Shown here: in pieces, positions 1 through 8,782 of the stretch | How positions within the stretch are numbered: position 1 is the first letter of the stretch | Layout: each line of letters starts with the position of its first letter | Translations under genes and position numbers: made by a program | Origin: an uncultured Cohaesibacter sp. | GTDB taxonomy: Bacteria; Pseudomonadota; Alphaproteobacteria; Rhizobiales; Cohaesibacteraceae | Reading direction: 5' to 3' | DNA: 64,000 nt | Assembly: GCF_963676275.1 (NCBI RefSeq) | Contig: NZ_OY781091.1 | Span: 558,001-622,000, forward strand | Notes under the pieces: generated by a model | Databases searched by the model: none | What the model saw: only the letters and a program-made list of their open reading frames with translations | What the model was told of the DNA's origin: nothing

Positions 1-1
1 C

Positions 2-352
2 CGTCAGCGTTATGAAAAGCTGCTGGTCAGTGTTCCCATGCCCCTGCATGTAACCGATCGCAATGGTATTGTCCTTGAGGCCAATGATCTCTGGCTCAGG
101 GCCTTTGGCTACGACCGTCAGCAGGTTCTGGGGGCGAGTCTGGGGGCTTTTCTGACAACGGAATTTCGGCATCTGGCGTCAGAACCTGCGCGGGTTTCCC
201 TGATCAATATGGGCCATGCGCAGGATGTCAAATGCCGGATCCGGCATGCGGACGGCCATGAAGTCGCGGTGAAGTTGGTCAGTCAGGCCATCTATGACGA
301 GAAGGGTGACCTGAGCCAGATCCTTGAATATATCACCCAAATGGATGAATGA
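2..352 (+). CDS. PAS-domain protein, C-terminal part (cut by window edge)
   Basis: The reading frame is open to the left edge, so only the last 116 residues are visible and the true start lies outside. The visible part is one PAS domain: a core reading VTDRNGIVLEANDLWLRAFGY, then a long helix and a final strand segment around SQILEYITQMDE at the very C-terminus. PAS domains sense ligands or redox state, or mediate dimerisation. No kinase, GGDEF or HTH domain follows, so any output domain must lie upstream. It ends 47 bases before the convergent ROK gene. The PAS call is firm; the role of the whole protein cannot be told. Confidence 0.75.
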   Translation, partial: RQRYEKLLVSVPMPLHVTDRNGIVLEANDLWLRAFGYDRQQVLGASLGAFLTTEFRHLASEPARVSLINMGHAQDVKCRIRHADGHEVAVKLVSQAIYDEKGDLSQILEYITQMDE

Positions 353-399
353 AGCCACCGGCCACTCTGGCACATTTGGCCCATCGTTGGGGCAATTGA

Positions 400-1614
400 T
401 CAGGCCTGATTGAAGAGCATATTCTGATCGAGCAGATAGCGGATGAAGAGCGGCAGGCTCGCCCCGCCCATGGCGCGCGCCGGACTGCCCAGCGTTCCCT
501 CCAGAACAACGGGCAGCTCAATGCCCTTCCAGCTCTGGTGCGCGATGGCATCCCGGATCTTTTCAACCAGCGTCTCTCGCACCGCTGGCGGCATGGTTCC
601 GTCCAGAATGGCAACCTCGAAATCGATGATCGAAGTTGCTGATGCGATGGCCAGTGCAATGTGAGACGCCGCACTATCCAGCCATTCTTCCAATATGTCG
701 CCAAGCGCAGTCCAGTCATAGGAAGGCTGTTGCAGCAGGCTTGGATCCATGCCCTTTTCCTTCAGCATTTCCTCCAGAAAGAACAGCGAGGCAAAATCCA
801 GAAGCTGCTTTTGAGCCCCGTCCGGGCCGGGCATCGGCATCGAGGCAAGGGCACCGGCATTGCGCGTCCGCCCGGCATAAATGGAATTGTTGAGGGCAAC
901 CCCGCCGCCAACGAATGTGCCAACGAAGATATAGAGGGAATCGCTGAAAGCCATGCCGCGCCCGAAGGCGACCTCTGCGCAACAGGCAGCCGTGCAATCA
1001 TTCTGGGTGAAGGCATTGAGCCCCGTTGCCGCCTCCAACTGCTGGGCAATGTCGAATGTCTTCCAGACATCCATTGTCCCTGTTGCCACTCCCACCTTTT
1101 CTTCCCAGTCCCAAAGGTGAAAGGGCAGGGCAACTCCGATACCGGCAATCTTGTCCTGCTGCTCAGGCCCGATTTTCTGGCTCATCTCGCGAATGCCCTG
1201 ACAGGCAAAGGCCATGACCAGTTCCGGCATCGGGTAGGAATAGGTGATCCGTGAAGCGCTGCGCGTCTGCCCTGCAAAATCGATCAGGATGAGATCGGCG
1301 CTGCGTCGACCAATCTTGAGGCCAAAAGAGAAGACGCCATCCGGATTGAGCCGCATTGGCACGGAGGGCTGGCCCACACGTCCCCTTATCGGCTCGCCGC
1401 GCAACAACAGTCCGTCCTTTTCCAACTCGCCGATGATCACCGAGACCGCCTGCGCCGACAGGCCTGATTTGCGCGTGATGTCGGATTTGGCCAGAGCGCC
1501 ATGCCGCTGGATCAGCGAAAGCACGAGGCGTTCATTATAGGCGCGCACCTTTTTCTGATTGAAGCCGATGGAAGCATCGCCGCCATTTCCGGAGCGCGTA
1601 GCCTTTCTTGCCAT
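400..1614 (-). CDS. ROK-family transcriptional regulator, probable fructose operon regulator
   Basis: 404 residues. A MarR-like winged helix-turn-helix lies at about residues 25-85 (LSAQAVSVIIGELEKDGL is the recognition region), followed by a ROK sugar-kinase fold. The nucleotide-site remnants GIGVALPF and FVGTFVGGGVALNN are visible. The zinc motif CxCGxxGC usual in ROK proteins is absent; the corresponding stretch reads NAGALASMPMPGPDG. The gene is divergent from fruBKA, and ROK repressors often control neighbouring sugar genes, so regulation of fructose uptake is the simplest inference. The ATG follows a GGAAGGAA-type ribosome-binding site. Confidence 0.85.
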   Translation of the reverse strand: MARKATRSGNGGDASIGFNQKKVRAYNERLVLSLIQRHGALAKSDITRKSGLSAQAVSVIIGELEKDGLLLRGEPIRGRVGQPSVPMRLNPDGVFSFGLKIGRRSADLILIDFAGQTRSASRITYSYPMPELVMAFACQGIREMSQKIGPEQQDKIAGIGVALPFHLWDWEEKVGVATGTMDVWKTFDIAQQLEAATGLNAFTQNDCTAACCAEVAFGRGMAFSDSLYIFVGTFVGGGVALNNSIYAGRTRNAGALASMPMPGPDGAQKQLLDFASLFFLEEMLKEKGMDPSLLQQPSYDWTALGDILEEWLDSAASHIALAIASATSIIDFEVAILDGTMPPAVRETLVEKIRDAIAHQSWKGIELPVVLEGTLGSPARAMGGASLPLFIRYLLDQNMLFNQA

Positions 1615-2090
1615 TCCATCGGTTCCTTCCCGTGTCCTTGATCCTCAGCCCGGACACTATCGCGATGCGACTCGCCAGAGCCATGAAACAGATCAAATAG
1701 TAATTTTGATGGAATTAATCCGTTTGCCCGGCCCTAAATCAACAGATTTATGACATCCTCCAAAGCCAATTCGTCTCGATTTCGTCCGTTTCTCGGCTGG
1801 AGCGGAAAAAATAATAGCAATTTCTGTAATTTAATTAATACATCAAATAGAAGTAATAATTCGGAAACGGGCGTTTATTGGCGCGAAATTTGAGAATCTT
1901 GCAGAAAATAATCCGCAGAATTGCCAATTCAGCGGATTGCTGTTGATGTGAATCAAATATTTTTCTTTAATAATTCACTTAAATGGATTTATTGTCACGC
2001 AGAATGACGGGTCGAAGAACCCGCTCCAGACAATAAGGCGAAAAGCCATAGAGGTCTCAAAGCGTTGAATTTGAGAATTCGGAGGAAGTG
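1615..2090. promoter_or_regulatory. Divergent control region between ROK regulator and fru operon
   Basis: About 475 bases, clearly A+T-richer than the flanking genes, with no credible reading frame. The octamer ATCAAATA occurs three times (1692, 1842, 1952). The first is half of an inverted repeat, ATCAAA-7-TTTGAT at 1692-1710. These are candidate operators for the divergent ROK regulator; no binding site of that exact protein is known to me. The fruB ribosome-binding site GGAGGA lies at 2081-2086. No clear Cra-type palindrome was seen. Confidence 0.45.
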
Positions 2091-4568
2091 ATGCAGTTCA
2101 AGGAATCCGCAATCCGTGTCGGAGGGCAGGCGCTCGACAAGAGTGACGCCATCGCAAAGGTCGGCGAATTGTTGGTCAAGTCCGGCAATATCGAGCCCGG
2201 CTACATCTCCAGCATGCTGGCCCGTGAAGAGGTCGCCAATACCTATCTGGGCAACGGGATTGCCATCCCCCATGGTATTCCCAAGGATCGCGAGTTGATC
2301 AGGGAAACCGGAGTTGCCGTCCTGCAACTGCCCGAAGGTGTGATCTGGAACAATGACGAACGGGTGTATCTGGTGGTCGGTATCGCGGCCAAATCCGATG
2401 AGCATCTGACCATCCTCTCCAACCTGACCGACGTGCTGGATGATGCCGAAGAGGCAAAGCGTCTTGCCACCACAACGGATGCGGGCGATATCGCCCGTCG
2501 TCTTTCTGGCGGACAGGATGTCGCTGCTGATGCGGCAGCGGCTGAAGACGCGCCGCAGGAATATGAGCTGGGCTTTGAGCATGTGGTCACGAGCCCCCAC
2601 GGGCTGCATGCTCGCCCGGCGACCGCTCTGGTGGATCTTTCCAAGAGCTTTGACGCCAATATCCTTGTGCGCAACAAGAACAAGGTCGGCGATGCCAAGA
2701 GCCTGATCGGTCTGCTCAAGCTGGGCATCGAGAAGGATGCCACAATCCGTATCAGCGCCGAGGGTCCGGACGCGGAAAAGGCGCTGGAAGCCATTTTCAA
2801 TGCACTGGCCGAAGGGCTGGAAGACGAAGAGGAAGCCGCCGCTGAAGCCTCTGTTGGCGCTCCCCTCGCGCTGGAAGCCATCGCCTATGAAGGGCCGGTC
2901 ATCAAGGCGATTTCCGCCTCTCCCGGCATTGCCATGGGGCCGGTCTGCCAGTTGCAGCGCGGCCGTATCGTGGTGGCCGAAAAATCATCCGCAACAGCCA
3001 AGGCGGAATTGCAGCGCCTTGATGCCGCGCTCCTTCAGGGCAAAACCGAACTCTCTGCGCTGCATGATGACATGCTGGCAAAGCAGGGCGCTGGCAAGGC
3101 CGCAATCTTCAAGGCACAGGGCGAATTTCTCGATGATCCGGAAATGCTCGGCAAGGCACGGGCACTGATCTCTGACGGCGCCAGCGCAGGCTGGGCTTGG
3201 AAAGAGAGCTATGAAGAGCATGCAGAGGCTCTCTCGGCGATGAAGGATGAAATCCTCTCGGCCCGCGCGCTCGACCTCAGGGATGTGGGCCGTCGCCTGC
3301 TCAAGCTACTGGCAGACAAGGTGGAAGATGATCCCGATCTGCCCGATAGCCCGATCATTCTTGTCGCCGATGACCTGACCCCCTCGGACACCGCGGGACT
3401 GGATCCCAAGCTGGTTCTGGGCTTGTGCACCGCCTCGGGCGGGCCGACCTCGCACACCGCGATCATTGCCCGCAGTCTCGATATCCCTGCCGTGGTTGGT
3501 GCCGGCGCCGATTGCCTTGCTCTTGAAGATGGCATGCGTGTCATTCTGGACGGGGCATCGGGGCTGCTGGTCACCGGGCCGACGGAGAAGGATTTTGCCG
3601 CAGCCGGAACGGCGCAGAATGCCTATGAGCAACAGGCAGAAGCCGAACGCAATGCCTGCTACCAGCCCGCCATCATGCGCGATGGTCATCGCATCGAGGT
3701 TGTCGCCAATATTGGCAATGTGGAAGAAGCAAATGCCGCCGTGGTGGCTGGTGGGGAAGGTGTCGGGCTGCTAAGGACCGAATTCCAGTTTTTGCAGCGC
3801 GACACCGAACCCACCGAAGACGAGCAATATGAAGCGATCAGCGCGATGATCAGGGCGATGAATGGCCTGCCGATGATCATTCGCACGCTCGATATCGGTG
3901 GCGACAAGGATGTGCCTTATCTCACCACGCCTGAAGAAATGAATCCTTTCCTCGGTGTGCGCGGTATCCGCCTTTGTCTGCTCAGGGATGACATTTTCAG
4001 AACCCAGCTCAGAGCCATTTTCCGCGCTTCCAGACATGGCCCGATCCGCATCATGTATCCGATGATTTCATCGCTGGATGAATTGCGTGCCGCCAAGGCC
4101 ATCACCGAGGAAGTGCGCCAGCAGGTCGGGGCCGATCCGGTGGAAATCGGCATGATGATCGAGATCCCCTCTGCCGTGATGATGGCCGAAGAATTTGCCC
4201 GTGAAGTGGACTTCTTCTCCATCGGTACCAACGATCTCACGCAATATGCGCTAGCCATGGACCGCATGCATCCGCAATTGGCCAAGATGGCCGATGGTCT
4301 CAATCCAGCTGTCCTGCGCCTGATCCGCAAGACGGTGGAAGCAGCCGATGCAGCCGGTATCTGGGTTGGTGCCTGTGGCGGCATCGCAGGCGATCCGCTC
4401 GGCGCGATGATCCTGACCGGTCTGGGCGTCCATGAATTGAGTGTCAGCATTCCGGCCATTGCCTCGGTCAAGGCCAAGGTGAGGAGCCTTTCGATGCAGC
4501 AGGCCCGCGACTTTGCAACCCGCGCTCTGGCCTGCACCGAAGCCTCCATGGTTCGGGCGTTGAAATAA
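2091..4568 (+). CDS. fruB: Fructose PTS multiphosphoryl transfer protein (EIIA-HPr-EI fusion)
   Basis: 825 residues. It carries phosphate from PEP to the fructose permease in the cytoplasm. Domains in order: EIIA-Fru (about 1-145, phospho-His61 in NGIAIPHG), HPr (about 160-245, His173 in GLHARPA), Enzyme I (about 268-825, His455 in GGPTSHTAIIAR, and the PEP-site Cys762 in GACGGIAGDP). All three phospho-histidines are present. An acidic Ala/Glu-rich linker (DEEEAAAEA) joins HPr to EI. The start is the ATG at 2091 because GGAGGA at 2081-2086 is well placed for it; a GTG lies one codon earlier. First gene of fruBKA. Confidence 0.95.
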   Translation: MQFKESAIRVGGQALDKSDAIAKVGELLVKSGNIEPGYISSMLAREEVANTYLGNGIAIPHGIPKDRELIRETGVAVLQLPEGVIWNNDERVYLVVGIAAKSDEHLTILSNLTDVLDDAEEAKRLATTTDAGDIARRLSGGQDVAADAAAAEDAPQEYELGFEHVVTSPHGLHARPATALVDLSKSFDANILVRNKNKVGDAKSLIGLLKLGIEKDATIRISAEGPDAEKALEAIFNALAEGLEDEEEAAAEASVGAPLALEAIAYEGPVIKAISASPGIAMGPVCQLQRGRIVVAEKSSATAKAELQRLDAALLQGKTELSALHDDMLAKQGAGKAAIFKAQGEFLDDPEMLGKARALISDGASAGWAWKESYEEHAEALSAMKDEILSARALDLRDVGRRLLKLLADKVEDDPDLPDSPIILVADDLTPSDTAGLDPKLVLGLCTASGGPTSHTAIIARSLDIPAVVGAGADCLALEDGMRVILDGASGLLVTGPTEKDFAAAGTAQNAYEQQAEAERNACYQPAIMRDGHRIEVVANIGNVEEANAAVVAGGEGVGLLRTEFQFLQRDTEPTEDEQYEAISAMIRAMNGLPMIIRTLDIGGDKDVPYLTTPEEMNPFLGVRGIRLCLLRDDIFRTQLRAIFRASRHGPIRIMYPMISSLDELRAAKAITEEVRQQVGADPVEIGMMIEIPSAVMMAEEFAREVDFFSIGTNDLTQYALAMDRMHPQLAKMADGLNPAVLRLIRKTVEAADAAGIWVGACGGIAGDPLGAMILTGLGVHELSVSIPAIASVKAKVRSLSMQQARDFATRALACTEASMVRALK

Positions 4569-4588
4569 CCGGTCTGATTAATGGCAAC

Positions 4589-4615
4589 GGCCCGCCCGGG
4601 CACAATTGGCGGGCC
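4589..4615 (+). other. Intercistronic hairpin between fruB and fruK
   Basis: A perfect 8-bp inverted repeat (GGCCCGCC at 4589-4596 and GGCGGGCC at 4608-4615) with an 11-base loop lies 20 bases after the fruB stop. No T-run follows, so it is more likely an mRNA-stabilising or processing element, or a weak attenuator, than a full terminator. It would allow fruB and fruKA to be expressed at different levels. Confidence 0.55.
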
Positions 4616-4684
4616 GAAGCGCAAGGTGAAAGACAAAAGACAGGCAGTCATAAAACGGTAGAAATCCGTAAAGGGGGAGATGCC

Positions 4685-5632
4685 ATGAGTGCAGGAGCGA
4701 AAATAGCGACACTGACGCTCAATCCGGCGATTGATCAGACCGTCCAGATCCCGAATTTCAGACAGGGAGAGGTGAACCGCATTGCGCAGGAACAGTCTGA
4801 CGCTGGCGGCAAGGGCGTCAATGTCGCAAGTTTTCTGGCCCATTTCGGCCACAAGATTGCTGTAACGGGCTTTCTCGGGCGCGACAATATCCAGCCCTTC
4901 GAGCTGCTCTTCGCCAGACATGGCATGGAAGATCGCTTCGTGCGCCTGCCCGGTTCCACCCGTGTCAATATCAAGATTGTCGATCCGGAAAAGCAGGAAA
5001 TCACCGATCTGAACGCGCCCGGCTTGCAAAATTGTGCTGAAGGGCGCGGCGCGCTTGAAGCTGCGATCGACGCATTGGCGCAAAAGGGCGTTGAGACATT
5101 TGTGCTCGCAGGCAGCCTGCCTGCCGGGCTGCCCTCTGGCATCTATCGCGATCTGATCACCCATCTCAAGGGGCTGGGCAAGCAGGTCATCCTCGATGCA
5201 AGCGGCGATGCCTTCGCGGCGGGCCTTGAGGCCGGACCGGACATCATCAAGCCCAATGTGGACGAACTTTCCGAACTGGTTGGCCATCCCCTTTCCGGGC
5301 ATGACGCGATCATCGCCGCTGCGCGCAGCGTGACCAACCGCAAGGTCGATCTGATTGTCGTCTCCATGGGAGCGGACGGGGCGCTGTTTATCGCCGGGGA
5401 TGAAGTGCTTTGCGCCATCCCGAAAGGTGCGGTGGTCAAAAGCACTGTCGGAGCCGGTGACGCCATGGTGGCTGGCATCCTGCATGGCCGCTCGCAAGGA
5501 CTGCCGCTCGCAGACATTGCCCGGCTGGCAACGGGTTTCTCTCTGGGGGCGCTGGGAGAAATCGGACCGCATCTGCCCGCGCGTGAAGTCATCGAGGGCT
5601 TCGCAGATCGCGTGACCATAGAGAAACTCTGA
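4685..5632 (+). CDS. fruK: 1-phosphofructokinase
   Basis: 315 residues, usual length for the family. It phosphorylates fructose-1-phosphate, the product of FruA, to fructose-1,6-bisphosphate with ATP. It belongs to the PfkB/ribokinase superfamily: N-terminal TLNPAIDQTV, the glycine-rich DAGGKGVNVASFLAHFG that binds sugar phosphate, and the C-terminal catalytic TVGAGDAMVAG with the general-base Asp near residue 257. The GGGGGAG motif at 4673-4679 serves as ribosome-binding site. It sits between fruB and fruA, 24 bases before fruA, in the classical fructose operon order. Confidence 0.95.
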   Translation: MSAGAKIATLTLNPAIDQTVQIPNFRQGEVNRIAQEQSDAGGKGVNVASFLAHFGHKIAVTGFLGRDNIQPFELLFARHGMEDRFVRLPGSTRVNIKIVDPEKQEITDLNAPGLQNCAEGRGALEAAIDALAQKGVETFVLAGSLPAGLPSGIYRDLITHLKGLGKQVILDASGDAFAAGLEAGPDIIKPNVDELSELVGHPLSGHDAIIAAARSVTNRKVDLIVVSMGADGALFIAGDEVLCAIPKGAVVKSTVGAGDAMVAGILHGRSQGLPLADIARLATGFSLGALGEIGPHLPAREVIEGFADRVTIEKL

Positions 5633-5656
5633 ATTTCGCGAGGAGAAAGTAAAGCA

Positions 5657-7447
5657 ATGGCAACAATTGTTGGTGTGTCCGCCAGTGCGGAAAGCCGGGC
5701 ACATACCCTTATGGCAGCCGAAGCCTTGCGCAAGGTTGCCAGTGATCAGGGCCACGACATCAAGATTGAATGTCGCGGACCAGATGAAACCAGCTCTCCA
5801 CTGGGAGCGGAGGATATCGCCAAGGCGGATCTGGTGATCCTGGCGATTGATCAAGACATTGACCAGACGCCCTTCAAGGATCTGGCCATTTTCAGAACAA
5901 CCACAAGCCAGGCCATACGGGATACTGCTGGAATATTGGCCCGGGCTTTCAAAGAGGCCGGGTTACCGGCGCAAGCAAGCTGTGACCAGCAAAAGGAGGA
6001 AGCCGTGTCCACATCTGATGCTACCAAAAAGCGCATTGTCGCTGTTACATCCTGCCCCACGGGCATCGCTCATACCTTCATGGCCGCCGACGCCCTGAAG
6101 AAGAAGGCGGCTGCTGCGGGCCACGAAATCAAGGTTGAAACACAAGGCTCCGTCGGGGCCAAGGATCAACTGACCCCGGAAGATATCGCTGCCGCTGATG
6201 TGGTGATCATCTCAGCCGACACCCATGTCGACGAAAGTCGCTTTGCTGGCAAGCCGATCTATCGGTCTTCTGTCGGTGCTGCGGTGAAAGACGCCGCTGG
6301 CGTGATTGCCTCCGCTTTCAGTGAAGCCGAAACCGCAGCCCCTGCGGCATCAGTCAGCGCTGGCGGACGTCGTATGCAGTCTGTCGAAGAGGCAAAGGCG
6401 ACACTCAAGGCCAACCGCTCCGGCCCATATAAACATCTGCTCACCGGCGTGTCCTACATGCTGCCGGTCGTTGTTGCCGGTGGCCTTCTGATCGCCCTGT
6501 CCTTTGTCTTCGGTATCGAAGCCTTCAAGGAGGAAGGCACGCTCGCCGCAGCCCTGATGGCTATCGGTGGTGGCGCTGCCTTCAAGCTGATGGTTCCGGT
6601 TCTGGCCGGTTTCATGGCCTATTCCATCGCTGACCGCCCCGGCCTGACGCCGGGCCTCATCGGCGGTCTCTTGGCCGTCAATCTGGGCGCGGGTTTCCTT
6701 GGCGGCATTCTGGCCGGTTTCCTTGCCGGTTATGTTGCCCTCTGGCTCAGAGACAATATCAAGCTGCCGCAATCCCTTGAAGGCTTGATGCCGGTGCTGG
6801 TGCTGCCGCTGCTGTCCACCGCCATTGTCGGCCTGCTGATGGTCTATGTCATCGGTGAACCGGTTCGCTATATCAATGAGAGCCTCACCGCCATGCTGCA
6901 GGGTATGGGCCAGACCAACGCGGTTATCCTTGGCCTTGTTCTGGGTGCCATGATGGCCTTCGACATGGGCGGGCCGGTCAACAAGGCCGCTTATGCCTTC
7001 TCCGTCGGCTTGCTCACCAGCGACACTTTCGGCCCGATGGCGGCAACCATGGCCGCTGGCATGACGCCTCCGCTCGGTCTGGCGATCGCCACCTTCATTG
7101 CCAAGAACCGCTTCACCGAAGAAGAGCGTGAAGCTGGCAAGGCTGCCTTCGTTCTGGGGCTGTCCTTCATCACCGAAGGTGCCATTCCCTATGCAGCCAA
7201 AGACCCGCTGCGCGTCATTCCTTCCATCATGGTCGGTTCTGCCCTGACCGGCGCACTCTCCATGTATTTCGGTTGCGGTCTGCGCGCGCCGCATGGTGGT
7301 GCCTTCGTGCTGGCGATCCCGCATGCAGTGTCCAACCTGTCCATGTATATCCTGTCGATCCTGATCGGCACGGCGGTAACCACAGCTTTGCTGATCATCG
7401 TCAAGCGCCCCGTCAATGAAGCGGGCGCACCAATCGCTGCCGAATAA
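5657..7447 (+). CDS. fruA: Fructose PTS permease, EIIB'-EIIB-EIIC
   Basis: 596 residues. It transports fructose across the inner membrane and phosphorylates it at C1. Two tandem EIIB domains precede the membrane part. The second (about 120-220) has the phospho-Cys133 in TSCPTGIAHTFMAA. In the first (about 1-100) the matching motif reads SASAESRAHTLMAA, so the cysteine is lost, as in other FruA proteins with a degenerate B' domain. EIIC (about 255-585) is hydrophobic, with FDMGGPVNKAAYAF and a GAIPYAAKDP loop. A strong internal ribosome-binding site precedes codon 117 (separate entry). Last gene of the operon. Confidence 0.95.
   Translation: MATIVGVSASAESRAHTLMAAEALRKVASDQGHDIKIECRGPDETSSPLGAEDIAKADLVILAIDQDIDQTPFKDLAIFRTTTSQAIRDTAGILARAFKEAGLPAQASCDQQKEEAVSTSDATKKRIVAVTSCPTGIAHTFMAADALKKKAAAAGHEIKVETQGSVGAKDQLTPEDIAAADVVIISADTHVDESRFAGKPIYRSSVGAAVKDAAGVIASAFSEAETAAPAASVSAGGRRMQSVEEAKATLKANRSGPYKHLLTGVSYMLPVVVAGGLLIALSFVFGIEAFKEEGTLAAALMAIGGGAAFKLMVPVLAGFMAYSIADRPGLTPGLIGGLLAVNLGAGFLGGILAGFLAGYVALWLRDNIKLPQSLEGLMPVLVLPLLSTAIVGLLMVYVIGEPVRYINESLTAMLQGMGQTNAVILGLVLGAMMAFDMGGPVNKAAYAFSVGLLTSDTFGPMAATMAAGMTPPLGLAIATFIAKNRFTEEEREAGKAAFVLGLSFITEGAIPYAAKDPLRVIPSIMVGSALTGALSMYFGCGLRAPHGGAFVLAIPHAVSNLSMYILSILIGTAVTTALLIIVKRPVNEAGAPIAAE
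5994..6007 (+). promoter_or_regulatory. Internal ribosome-binding site and in-frame GTG within fruA
   Basis: AGGAGG at 5994-5999 is followed after five bases by an in-frame GTG at 6005 (fruA codon 117). Initiation there would give a protein of about 480 residues starting just before the active EIIB domain and lacking the degenerate B' domain. The Shine-Dalgarno match is at least as good as that of the annotated fruA start (GAGGAGAAAG at 5640-5649). The same bases encode Gln-Lys-Glu-Glu in a linker, so chance is possible. Confidence 0.45.
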
Positions 7448-7461
7448 GCGAGAATAAAGCT

Positions 7462-7500
7462 GCCGCATCAGCCCCAAAACGTCCCCCGTTTTGATGCGGC
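7462..7500 (+). other. Hairpin after fruA
   Basis: GCCGCATC (7462-7469) pairs with GATGCGGC (7493-7500) and AAAACG (7476-7481) with CGTTTT (7487-7492), giving a bulged stem 14 bases after the fruA stop. There is no T-run; it lies just ahead of the stronger terminator at 7516. Confidence 0.5.
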
Positions 7501-7515
7501 GGCAAGCGATCAACT

Positions 7516-7545
7516 GGCACGCCGGTCTACCGCGCGTGCCTTTTT
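7516..7545 (+). terminator. Rho-independent terminator of fruBKA
   Basis: GGCACGCCGGT pairs with ACCGCGCGTGCC (one bulged C) and is followed at once by TTTTT. It lies 68 bases past the fruA stop, on the coding strand, and ends the fructose operon before the next gene. Confidence 0.85.
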
Positions 7546-7663
7546 ATTGCGTGAAAGCGGGCTGAAAGGCACCTCCCGTCTTGTTTGCGCGCCTTGCTGC
7601 GCCCTATAGTTCCCACCGATATCAGACTGCGGCCGACTGCCGGCCATAGGGAAAGGCTTATCC

Positions 7664-8521
7664 GTGACGCATCCGCAAAAACCCCTCATCGGTCCCAAAA
7701 CCCGGCTCTGCATGTCCCTTTCGGCGCGGCCAAGCCCCTTCGGGACGCGCTTTCACAACAGGATGTATGAAGCGCTCGGGCTTGATTTCGTCTATAAGGC
7801 CTTCTCGACATCCGACCTCTCGGCTGCGATTGGTGGCATACGCGCCCTTGGCATCCGCGGCTGCGCCATTTCCATGCCCTTCAAGGAAGCGGTCATTCCA
7901 CTGCTCGATGGGCTCGAACCATCTGCCGCCGCCATCGACAGCGTCAACACCATCGTCAATGATGAAGGCAGACTGACGGGCTACAATACCGACTATATCG
8001 CGATCCATGACCTGCTGGCCAAGGCGGGGATCGATCCGGCTCAGCCATTCCTGCTGCGCGGCTCGGGCGGTATGGCCAAGGCAGTGGCTGCCGCATTGCG
8101 CAACAGTGGCCATCAAAAGGGGACGATTATTGCCCGCAATGAAAAGACCGGGCGGGCGTTGGCCACACTTTACGGATATGACTGGGCTGCGGAGCCGGAG
8201 GGCCTCAAAGCCCCTCTCATCATCAATGCGACCCCCATGGGCATGCAGGGGCCAGAAGCCGAAATGCTGGCTTTCGATGAGGCGATCATCAAGGCGGCCG
8301 AGCATGTCTTTGACGTGGTTGCCATGCCCGCCGAAACGCCGCTGATCAAGGCGGCCGAGCGCCTTGGCAAAAACTGCATATCGGGTGCCGAGGTGATCGT
8401 GCTACAGGCTGTCGAGCAGTTCGCGCTTTACACTGGCATCCGGCCGGACAGGGCGCTTGTTGAGGCTGCATCGGAATTTGCGCGCGATGCGGCACGAAAG
8501 GAACAACAGTCCGCAAGCTGA
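7664..8521 (+). CDS. Shikimate 5-dehydrogenase-like oxidoreductase
   Basis: 285 residues, close to the AroE length. The catalytic Lys sits in ISMPFKEA and the Asp in GYNTDY, and the NAD(P)-binding turn is GSGGMAKAVAAAL. The N-terminal substrate loop that reads GxPIxHSxSPxxHN in true AroE is here MSLSARPSPFGTRFHN, so the shikimate carboxylate site differs and the substrate may be another cyclic or quinate-like acid. A GTG start fits the GGGAAAGG ribosome-binding site. It stands between the fru terminator and a GntR regulator; no aro genes are nearby, which argues for a catabolic or paralogous role. Confidence 0.75.
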   Translation: MTHPQKPLIGPKTRLCMSLSARPSPFGTRFHNRMYEALGLDFVYKAFSTSDLSAAIGGIRALGIRGCAISMPFKEAVIPLLDGLEPSAAAIDSVNTIVNDEGRLTGYNTDYIAIHDLLAKAGIDPAQPFLLRGSGGMAKAVAAALRNSGHQKGTIIARNEKTGRALATLYGYDWAAEPEGLKAPLIINATPMGMQGPEAEMLAFDEAIIKAAEHVFDVVAMPAETPLIKAAERLGKNCISGAEVIVLQAVEQFALYTGIRPDRALVEAASEFARDAARKEQQSAS

Positions 8522-8782
8522 TGGTCCCTGTTGATACCGCTTGGGCGAGGTGAGGAAAACAACTCGTTCAATCAAAAGTGATACAGTTTTTTAGAGTCGA
8601 TTTGCGAACAGGCCCGCCACATTTTGCAGACAAACTGTCGCGCTTTATACCTTCGTAGTAAATGTGAAGTGCGAATCCGCACAATGCCAATTTCGCTTTT
8701 TTTGCGTATTTTGGACTGAAAATGCGCGATATGAAGCGTTTTTATGCAAAAGAGCATGCCTTTTTGAAATGATTGCATGGTC

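Noticed and set aside
3917-5854. A 645-codon open frame on the minus strand opposite fruB end and fruK
   Set aside because: It is antisense to genes with intact catalytic motifs, its product has no recognisable domain, and long antisense frames are expected in G+C-rich DNA with strong codon bias.
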